A DNA stretch of 21,038 nt, from assembly GCA_964514665.1 (NCBI GenBank), contig CAZESH010000045.1, forward strand, positions 1-21,038, read 5' to 3'. Below are positions 15,663 through 21,038 of the stretch, one piece after another. Both the position numbers and the translations under genes were made by a program. Under the pieces are notes generated by a model. The model searched no databases and was not told where the DNA came from. It saw only the letters and a list, made by a program, of their open reading frames with translations. Numbering within the stretch: the stretch's first letter is position 1; each line of letters starts with the position of its first letter. This DNA is from CAZESH01 sp964514665. Its GTDB lineage: Bacteria; Bacillota; Bacilli; Paenibacillales; KCTC-25726.

Positions 15663-15692
15663 GAAGCCCTCCAGATTTTTCTGAAGGGCTTC
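15663..15692. terminator. Hairpin after the yceI-like gene, possible terminator
   Basis: GAAGCCCT, a mismatched base, CAG, a short T-rich loop and the complement CTG, one base, AGGGCTTC give an almost perfect 12-bp stem. It lies 60 bp beyond the YceI stop. Neither side has a long T-run, so it may be a weak terminator or part of a dispersed repeat. Confidence 0.45.
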
Positions 15693-15751
15693 GCATTTAC
15701 ATATGGTGCGGTTAGTCTAAACGTCTTGAATCCTGCACGTCGGGTATATGA

Positions 15752-16285
15752 TTAATTGCCTTTGGATGCCTGAATTTCAAAGGAAATCTTCACTTCATCG
15801 CCAACCAGTACGCCGCCAGTCTCCAGGGCCGCGTTCCAGGTCAAGCCGTAATCGCTGCGCTTGATGGTTCCGTTCCCGCTGAAGCCCACCTTTTCATTGC
15901 CCCATGGGTCTTTGCCGGAGCCCTCGTAGGATACGGAGACGGTTTCGGAATGGGTTGCGTCGCGGATCGTCAAATCGCCGGTAATTTCATATTCGTTTTC
16001 GCCGGTTTTCACGATGCGCTTGGATACGAAAGTCATCTTCGGATATTTCTCTGCCTCGAAGAAATCCGCGGAACGAAGATGGTTGTCGCGGTCCTCGCTT
16101 CGGGTATTGACGCTTGCCACATCAACGTTGAAGCTGATGGATGCGGACGTCAGGTCTTCGGGATCTGCTTCAATCCCGGCGTCGAAGCTTTCGAAAGCCC
16201 CTTTCACTTTTGCGATCATCATGTGGCGGATGGAAAAATCAAGATTGCTGTGCGCGGCGTCAAGAACCCATTTGGATACGGTCAT
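15752..16285 (-). CDS. yceI: YceI family polyisoprenoid-binding protein, cytosolic form
   Basis: A 177-residue lipocalin-like beta-barrel of the YceI family, whose known members bind polyisoprenoid-type lipids. The characteristic WVLDAAHSNLDFSIRHMMIAKVKGAF start, the central NTRSEDRDNHLRSADFFEAEKYPKM block (given as family features), and the C-terminal GSDYG-like RSDYGLTWN and EVKISFEIQ strands are all present. The length is usual for the family. There is no signal peptide, unlike the periplasmic E. coli protein, so it is probably cytoplasmic. The ATG at 16285 has AGGAGG 9 nt upstream. It has its own consensus promoter, with a 16-bp palindrome between -35 and -10, so it is likely repressed by a MarR-type protein and induced under some stress. 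The physiological ligand is unknown. Confidence 0.95.
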   Translation of the reverse strand: MTVSKWVLDAAHSNLDFSIRHMMIAKVKGAFESFDAGIEADPEDLTSASISFNVDVASVNTRSEDRDNHLRSADFFEAEKYPKMTFVSKRIVKTGENEYEITGDLTIRDATHSETVSVSYEGSGKDPWGNEKVGFSGNGTIKRSDYGLTWNAALETGGVLVGDEVKISFEIQASKGN

Positions 16286-16351
16286 AACTGAATTCCTCCT
16301 CGAATTATACTTACATATTATAATGTACTAACTAAATGTAATCTGCCTCTT

Positions 16352-16380
16352 AGTATAATATCTTGAATTCAAGATGTCAA
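16352..16380 (-). promoter_or_regulatory. Consensus sigma-A promoter of the yceI-like gene
   Basis: On the minus strand TTGACA (16380-16375) and TATACT (16357-16352) are separated by exactly 17 nt. The leader to the start codon is about 60 nt. This is the best promoter in the window. Confidence 0.85.
16360..16375. promoter_or_regulatory. Perfect 16-bp palindrome, likely MarR-type operator
   Basis: ATCTTGAATTCAAGAT fills nearly the whole spacer of the yceI promoter, so a bound dimer would exclude RNA polymerase. It resembles the B. subtilis MhqR operator pattern (ATCTcgAAtTCgAGAT, from memory). No MarR-type gene is present in the window. Confidence 0.7.
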
Positions 16381-16395
16381 TGCATAAATAAGAGC

Positions 16396-16432
16396 GCGCA
16401 TGGGCGATCCAAACTTCTGGCTCGACATGCGC
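16396..16432 (-). terminator. Weak hairpin after the ACT-domain exporter gene
   Basis: GCGCATG and CATGCGC pair around an interior that contains CCA/TGG. On the minus strand it is followed by GCTCTTATTT. It lies 25 bp beyond the stop of the exporter gene, just upstream of the yceI promoter. Confidence 0.4.
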
Positions 16433-16456
16433 CTGTTCGCTATGTTTGGCCCGTTT

Positions 16457-17647
16457 CTATTTAAATTCCACCGAAAGCACATGATCCACCTTTCGTACAG
16501 CTTGCACCATTTCGTCACTCTCGGCGTTTAATCTGCAGGCGACCTCCATTGTAGTTGTGGCAAATTCCCCGTTAACCTGTATTTCAACGTCCGTAATATT
16601 GAAGTCATGCTTTACAAGGATGATTGCAATTTCGGCAATAAGTCCCGGGCGATCAATCGATGTATAGGATAAATGTCTCTTGATCCTGCCCGTATGCTCA
16701 ACAAGATAATGTTCAAGCTCCTTGAGATAATCGTTTATATAGCCATAAAGGTTGTAAAACCCCTCTGAATCGTCAAAGCCCTTCCACATTTGATTTCTTT
16801 TTTGATCTAAAACGCGCTCGAGTAATTTTAGATTTACCCTTTTGCCTTGAATAATTTTTTCTTGCATTCTAATCAAAAGGAGAAGTGATTTTTGCGAAAA
16901 TCTCACTTCATCCTCCATGAGTTCAATCTTTGAAAGGACCTTAGTCATGTCATGAATTCGTTCCAGCATCGTTTCAAAGGATAGAAAGATATTCGATGTA
17001 TTTTTAAAGGGGGTTTTATTAAATTTTCGATCTTCCGTAACAAGCCCCGAGATCTCCTTCCCTTTCTTAACATATATGCAGACTTCATCAATTTGATCTC
17101 TCATCATGGAATAGGGTGTGATTTGATTTTGTTGCAGATCCAAGAGGATAAAATGAAGAAGTGCTCTAAGCATCCCTTCCGCTTGAGTTAAAATCAACTC
17201 GGCTCTTTCTTGATGAATGGGCTTATGGATCAAGTTGATCAAGGTCCCTACTCCTATTCCAATGAGCACCAGGGAAATTTGATTCAATGCCGCCTCCCAA
17301 AAATGAAGTCCTGCGGTTCCCATTGTATTAATGGCTATGACAACCGCTACCAGAATAGAATTTGTCCATTTGATTCGAACATGGAGCACCATCAACAGGA
17401 ATGCGATCAAGCCCATGGAGAGAAAATTTCCGCCCACGGTAAATGCCGCTACGGCCCCGGTCACGGCTCCCAAGACAGCGCTCGCTGTCTGCTGCATGCC
17501 ATTGCGCAATGAGCGGTATAAGGAGGGTTGTACAGATAGAACGGCAACGATTCCTGCAAATTGATAAGTATATAAATGCAGGCTTTTCGCAATAAGAATA
17601 GAGATCGTCACGGCCAAGCTGGTTTTGATTACTCTCGCACCTACCAT
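16457..17647 (-). CDS. Aromatic-acid-exporter-like (ArAE_1/DUF939) membrane protein with C-terminal ACT domain
   Basis: A 396-residue membrane protein. The N-terminal ~145 residues hold about five hydrophobic segments with the FUSC/ArAE pattern (IKTSLAVTISILIAKSL, FAGIVAVLSVQPSLYRSLRNG, LVAVVIAINTMG, then LVLIGIGVGTLINLI). Residues ~150-315 are a charged, helical cytoplasmic region as in B. subtilis YqjA-type proteins. The last ~70 residues read YTSIDRPGLIAEIAIILVKH with NITDVEIQVNG, a clear ACT domain (DRPGL-A-I motif). ACT domains usually bind amino acids, so transport may be gated by a small ligand; this is inference. The combination is unusual as far as I know. The ATG at 17647 has GGAGGAG 5 nt upstream. 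The transported compound is unknown. Confidence 0.85.
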   Translation of the reverse strand: MVGARVIKTSLAVTISILIAKSLHLYTYQFAGIVAVLSVQPSLYRSLRNGMQQTASAVLGAVTGAVAAFTVGGNFLSMGLIAFLLMVLHVRIKWTNSILVAVVIAINTMGTAGLHFWEAALNQISLVLIGIGVGTLINLIHKPIHQERAELILTQAEGMLRALLHFILLDLQQNQITPYSMMRDQIDEVCIYVKKGKEISGLVTEDRKFNKTPFKNTSNIFLSFETMLERIHDMTKVLSKIELMEDEVRFSQKSLLLLIRMQEKIIQGKRVNLKLLERVLDQKRNQMWKGFDDSEGFYNLYGYINDYLKELEHYLVEHTGRIKRHLSYTSIDRPGLIAEIAIILVKHDFNITDVEIQVNGEFATTTMEVACRLNAESDEMVQAVRKVDHVLSVEFK

Positions 17648-17886
17648 AGCAACTCCTCCACGACTGAAAAATATATTTCGCAGCTCTTAAGAATCAGGTG
17701 CTTTTGCACCATACATTTTATTAATATTATATAACATTAAATGGTTTTTCAGGTATTGAACTGCAATTAAACCGGCACAACCGCCAAAAGACATGCACAA
17801 AAATAATTAAATCCTGATGTTTGTCCATTTCATTTTCCCTTGAGTTTGAATTGTATATATCGAGCTCTGGAGAAAAGGTGGTGAAC

Positions 17887-18621
17887 ATGGTGAAACGGAG
17901 AATAGTTAAAGGTTCTGCTCCATGCAAGCAAATTTCTTCTGAAGAACGTCCCTCTACGGCGGTTACTCCGGGATGGAGATCAGAAAATTGGTCGGGCTAC
18001 GCCATCAGGAAAACGAAAAAGGGTGCGTTCCATAGCATTTCCGCATACTGGATTGTCCCGCGGGTAAGGCCCAGCCAAAAAAACAAATACTCTTCGGCAT
18101 GGATCGGGATCGATGGATTCAGTAATTCATCGTTAATCCAGACGGGAACCGAACAAGATTACGAGAACGGCAAAGCTGTTTATTATGCTTGGTGGGAAAT
18201 TTTACCCGCAGCCGAAACGAGAATCCCTTACCCGGTCTCCCCCGGTGATCTCATGTATGCCCGAATCTCAAAATTGCGCCGCAGCAATTGGCTGATCCTG
18301 CTTGCCAATAAAACGAAAGGCTGGGTGTTCAGAAAGGTCAAAACCTACAAAGGGCCGGCCACCTCGGCGGAATGGATTATGGAGGCCGCTTCACTAGACG
18401 ATAAAACAGCCAAATTAGCTAATTATGGAAATATAGTATTTAATAAATGCCGAATAAATAATAGGAATCCAATGCTAAAACCCAGCTATCGGGGGGTGAT
18501 GATTCAAAATAATCGGGTTGTGTCCATCCCCTCTCTTCCGGATAAGGATAGAGACGGTTTTTCCATTGCCTATGGCTCCAAAATGCCTTCTCCTCCATCT
18601 TCGACATTCATTAGAATGTAA
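17887..18621 (+). CDS. Peptidase family G1 (eqolisin/glutamic endopeptidase) protein
   Basis: A 244-residue protein with the layout of family G1 acid peptidases: NWSGYAI near the start (N34), YWIVPRV, SSAWIGIDGF, LIQTGTEQ with catalytic Q85, YYAWWEILPA, VSPGD, and SAEWIMEA with catalytic E162. The 77-residue spacing of the Q/E dyad fits the family. Eqolisins were first known as secreted fungal enzymes active at acid pH; bacterial members exist. This one lacks a signal peptide and the fungal propeptide, and its basic N-terminus (MVKRRIVKG) is short. It would therefore be cytoplasmic, leave by another route, or be spore-associated. The start at ATG 17887 is preceded by AAGGTGG at 5 nt; a GTG at 17881 with GGAG 8 nt upstream is possible. 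The ~173 bp between the divergent exporter gene and 17821 hold no clear promoter that I can name. Confidence 0.88.
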   Translation: MVKRRIVKGSAPCKQISSEERPSTAVTPGWRSENWSGYAIRKTKKGAFHSISAYWIVPRVRPSQKNKYSSAWIGIDGFSNSSLIQTGTEQDYENGKAVYYAWWEILPAAETRIPYPVSPGDLMYARISKLRRSNWLILLANKTKGWVFRKVKTYKGPATSAEWIMEAASLDDKTAKLANYGNIVFNKCRINNRNPMLKPSYRGVMIQNNRVVSIPSLPDKDRDGFSIAYGSKMPSPPSSTFIRM

Positions 18622-18665
18622 CACAAGCATGTCCCTTTTCCTTTGCATAGAATGGAAATTTTGAC

Positions 18666-18703
18666 GCAAAAAGGCACCGACCAATAGGTCAGTGCCTTTT
18701 TGC
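18666..18703. terminator. Bidirectional intrinsic terminator
   Basis: GCAAAAAGGCAC, one base, GACC, a 4-nt loop and GGTC, one base, GTGCCTTTTTGC form a 16-bp stem with a single mismatch. A/T runs on both sides allow it to work for the G1 peptidase gene (plus) and the convergent MocA-like gene (minus). Confidence 0.9.
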
Positions 18704-18755
18704 CCAGGTGCCGTTGACCCAATCTTGGATGCTGAGTCGGACGCCTGATCAAACC

Positions 18756-19382
18756 TTATGTTGCATGCGGGATAGATTTTATGGCCAAGTGGTAGTCCTC
18801 TAATGTATCCACATCAAGAAAGTTCCAAGAATGCCTGTTTTCTACCCATATTCCCTGCTGCTCATATTGCTTTAGCAAGCTCTTGGCTCCCCTGTCTCCA
18901 TGAAGGGTTTGAATGTCTTGAGCTGCAGATATGTCAAATATGATAGGTGGACGCGGAACAGCTTCATGGACGGAGGCAGCGAACTTACACGAAACGTCTT
19001 GCTTTTTGCATTCATGAAACCGGTGGATCAAGAAATTAATGTGATCGAGGGATACAAACGGTTGATCCGCAAGGAGAATCATAAATGAATCACAGGTTGA
19101 TTCTACCTGCTTTACTCCTGTTTTTAACGATTCTGACTGCCCTTTATACGAATCCCGACATTGCACAACTTCAATTTTGGGGTGATTTTCCAAGGCACTT
19201 AGCCATAAATTGGCTTTGTCCGGATTAATGACCACAACCACCCGCTCTATATCGGATTGAAGCGCCGTATGCAGCCCCCAAGCTCCAAGATAGTTATCGC
19301 CCAGCTGTAAATCTAATTTTGGACGGCCCATACGTTGACTCAAGCCTCCGCCCAAATAAATTGCCGCCATTTTATTTTTCAT
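18756..19382 (-). CDS. mocA: MocA/PucB-like molybdenum cofactor nucleotidyltransferase
   Basis: A ~208-residue nucleotidyltransferase of the NTP_transf_3 (MobA-like) fold. The N-terminal nucleotide-binding loop reads LGGGLSQRMGRPK (family LAAGxSxRMGxxK). GQSESLKTGV and the metal-binding LLADQPFVS follow, and near the C-terminus GDRGAKSLL and FLDVDTLEDY. These are marks of MocA/PucB proteins, which attach CMP (or a related nucleotide) to molybdopterin for xanthine-dehydrogenase-family enzymes. The gene follows xdhC with a 2-nt gap if the ATG at 19382 is used. A TTG at 19388 would overlap the xdhC stop. Neither start has a strong ribosome binding site, so coupling to xdhC translation is likely. 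It converges on the G1 peptidase gene at a shared terminator. Confidence 0.87.
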   Translation of the reverse strand: MKNKMAAIYLGGGLSQRMGRPKLDLQLGDNYLGAWGLHTALQSDIERVVVVINPDKANLWLSALENHPKIEVVQCRDSYKGQSESLKTGVKQVESTCDSFMILLADQPFVSLDHINFLIHRFHECKKQDVSCKFAASVHEAVPRPPIIFDISAAQDIQTLHGDRGAKSLLKQYEQQGIWVENRHSWNFLDVDTLEDYHLAIKSIPHAT

Positions 19383-19384
19383 AC

Positions 19385-20455
19385 TCAATCATTTTTCATC
19401 CCTTTTCGTTTCTTGCCGCCCTTTTCATATTTTACCGCGAGGAGCTCGGCAATAATGCTGAACGCGATTTCTTCCGGCCCGTCTGCGCCGATATCCAATC
19501 CGATCGGGGAATGAATCCAATGCGGCAGTTCCTCGAGTTGAAGCAACTTTCTTGTTCTCTTGCCGGGTCCTAATACACCTAAGTATGTTAACGGCAAATC
19601 TACAAGCTTGGACAGTAAGATTTGATCTTTTTCAAAGCTGTGCGTCATGATGATCACATAATCGTTCGCTCCGATTTGGATTTGCTCCAGTGCACGCTCA
19701 GGATGCGCAACTATGCGATGATCGGCATCAGGGAAAAATTGCTCTGTATTGCGAGATTCACGATGATCGAAAACCGTCACCTCAAAATTGATTTTGCTGG
19801 CATGCCGAACGAGAGGCTCAGCATCCGGTCCGGCACCGAATACAAACAATTTTTGCTTGGGTTCATATTTATCAAAAAAGAACGTAGTTTTTAAAGCATC
19901 TATAAATTCCGTTTTTCTCTTTTCCTGACCCGACAAAAACGAACCCAGCTTTTCCTTCAGCACTTGATCCGCTTGAGCATCGCCAAGCGTGCCAATCAAT
20001 TGGCCGTTATCCATTTTCAACAGCATTGACGACACAGGGTATGCCCCTCCAACACTTTTTGCAACAGCTATGTGGTGTCCCTGCTTTAACCAATCATCAA
20101 TCTGAAGCCATATACCGCTGTCATGGAGAGGAGGAATCCATGACAGCGGTTCAACAAGGATATCTATTTTTCCATTGCATCCGGATCCCAAACCCCACGC
20201 CAAATCCGCTTCGCTTCTCATATCGTAAGTCAGAATATCGGATTTCCCGGATTCCAGGATCGTATCCATTTTCAAAGCCAAGTCCGTTTCCAGACAGCCG
20301 GCACTGATCGTTCCGAATTGCCTGCCAGAGCGTGTGAAAATCATTTTCGCTCCTGCTTTTCGGTAGGCTGATCCTTCTACACCGACGATTGTGGCAAGAA
20401 CAGCTTGCTCATGCTCGTACTCTAACTGCTTTATTTTCTCCACAATGTCCTTCAA
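19385..20455 (-). CDS. xdhC: XdhC/CoxI family maturation factor (PucA-like)
   Basis: A 356-residue factor for insertion of the sulfurated molybdenum cofactor into xanthine-dehydrogenase-type hydroxylases. The N-terminal XdhC/CoxI domain shows ATIVGVEGSAYRKAGAKM, SAGCLETDL and GLGSGCNGKIDILVEPL. The C-terminal half (~200-345) is a Rossmann domain with LFVFGAGPDAEPL, DHRE and YLGVLGPGKRTRKL. The usual GAGH is GAGP here. The start is TTG at 20455, with GGAGGGG 8 nt upstream. An ATG nearer that site is out of frame and stops at once. It begins 4 nt after the pxpA stop and touches the MocA-like gene, so all three form one operon. The target hydroxylase is not in the window; it may lie to the right. 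Confidence 0.92.
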   Translation of the reverse strand: MKDIVEKIKQLEYEHEQAVLATIVGVEGSAYRKAGAKMIFTRSGRQFGTISAGCLETDLALKMDTILESGKSDILTYDMRSEADLAWGLGSGCNGKIDILVEPLSWIPPLHDSGIWLQIDDWLKQGHHIAVAKSVGGAYPVSSMLLKMDNGQLIGTLGDAQADQVLKEKLGSFLSGQEKRKTEFIDALKTTFFFDKYEPKQKLFVFGAGPDAEPLVRHASKINFEVTVFDHRESRNTEQFFPDADHRIVAHPERALEQIQIGANDYVIIMTHSFEKDQILLSKLVDLPLTYLGVLGPGKRTRKLLQLEELPHWIHSPIGLDIGADGPEEIAFSIIAELLAVKYEKGGKKRKGMKND

Positions 20456-20459
20456 ATTC

Positions 20460-21038
20460 TCATCCCCTCCCCAAGGTTTGCATTCGTTCGGGCGCTCTTG
20501 GCTGTACTCCCTTCTCTTTCAAGGTTTCATAAATTTTTTTGGCAATTTGCGTTGAATGCGGGGTATCAGAATGAATACACACGGTTTGGGCTTTCACGGG
20601 CACCCTTATACCACCAAGACCCGTAACTGAGCCTGTTTTCAATAAATCCAAAACACGATCCGCAATATCTTGAGCGCTTCCGATTTCTTCTTGGGTCCAT
20701 CCGAACATCTTGACCCCTTTTTCCGTGTAGGGACGATCGGCAAAATATTCAGTAATCACATGAAGACCGATTTTTTCAGCAGCGTTTTCCGTTTCCGAAT
20801 CTGCAATGGTATAGATGGGAAGGGATGAATCAAATTTATAAATCGCTTCACAGACAGCTTCGGAAAGCTTTTGATCCTCCAATGCCATCATGTATAAGGC
20901 GCCATGTAATTTTACATGAGAAAGAGACAGCTTCGCAGCTTTTAGAAAGGCGAACAACGCTCCCATCTGATATAAAACATAGGCATATAAATCTTTGGGT
21001 TCAATATGCATGTATCGGCGTCCAAATCCCAAAATATC
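20460..21038 (-). CDS. pxpA: LamB/YcsF family protein (5-oxoprolinase subunit A), 3' part only
   Basis: The frame is open at the right edge of the window; about 192 of a usual ~250 residues are seen. The visible part starts within DILGFGRRYM, which corresponds to the family segment GFGRRxM, followed by VKLHGALY (usually VKPHGALYN), EYFADRPY and IRVPVKAQTVCIHSDTP. PxpA forms part of the PxpABC 5-oxoprolinase that opens pyroglutamate. Some family members stand apart from PxpBC and may have other substrates. The presence of molybdenum-hydroxylase maturation genes directly downstream raises that possibility here, without proving it. The stop overlaps the ribosome binding site region of the xdhC-like gene. 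Confidence 0.9.
   Translation of the reverse strand, partial: DILGFGRRYMHIEPKDLYAYVLYQMGALFAFLKAAKLSLSHVKLHGALYMMALEDQKLSEAVCEAIYKFDSSLPIYTIADSETENAAEKIGLHVITEYFADRPYTEKGVKMFGWTQEEIGSAQDIADRVLDLLKTGSVTGLGGIRVPVKAQTVCIHSDTPHSTQIAKKIYETLKEKGVQPRAPERMQTLGRG

Noticed and set aside
17697..17711. GGTGCTTTTGCACC mini-hairpin upstream of the exporter gene
   Set aside because: The stem is only 5 bp with a T-rich loop, it has no T-run or repeat elsewhere, and it could be chance.

Overview
The window looks like chromosome of a Paenibacillus-like member of the Bacillales. The reasons are strong AGGAGG-type ribosome binding sites, frequent TTG starts, CcpA-type cre-like sites, a YesM/YesN-type two-component system next to a sugar ABC transporter without its own ATPase, a B. 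subtilis YjgC-YjgD type formate dehydrogenase pair, and a secreted multimodular glycoside hydrolase. No rRNA, tRNA or CRISPR array was seen. The genus is an inference.

Layout. (1) 1-1965, plus strand: the 3' part of a molybdopterin formate dehydrogenase catalytic subunit and its DUF1641 partner. (2) 1996-7318, minus strand: a carbohydrate operon read from right to left, coding for a solute-binding lipoprotein, two CUT1-type permeases, a short ORF that may be a gene remnant, and a cytoplasmic GH31 glycosidase. (3) 7450-7712: a mobile-element scar, in which a 172-bp MITE-like element with TA/CTAG ends sits inside the start of an IS3-like transposase remnant. (4) 7768-11835, minus: a 1355-residue secreted enzyme with two near-identical CBM35/CBM6-like modules, a Big2 domain, a clan GH-A-like catalytic domain that I cannot place in a family, four FN3-like domains and a third CBM. 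(5) 12117-15475, minus: an AraC-type response regulator and its sensor kinase, overlapping by 4 nt. (6) 15752-17647, minus: a YceI protein whose promoter spacer is filled by a perfect 16-bp palindrome, and an aromatic-acid-exporter-like membrane protein with a C-terminal ACT domain. (7) 17887-18621, plus: a bacterial G1 (glutamic) peptidase without a signal peptide. (8) 18756-21038, minus: molybdenum-hydroxylase maturation genes (MocA-like, XdhC-like) behind the 3' part of a pxpA (LamB/YcsF) gene.

How the genes work together. Regions 2, 4 and 5 form a Gram-positive polysaccharide-utilisation locus. The large secreted enzyme would cut a glycan outside the cell, the lipoprotein and permeases would import oligosaccharides using an ATPase encoded elsewhere, and GH31 would remove alpha-linked residues inside. 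The strongest new observation is a 26-bp element (24/26 identical) upstream of both the ABC operon and the large hydrolase gene. In both places it lies exactly 22 nt before a -10-like hexamer. It is the obvious candidate binding site for the adjacent YesN-like regulator, and both promoters also carry a cre-like site. The substrate cannot be read from sequence alone.
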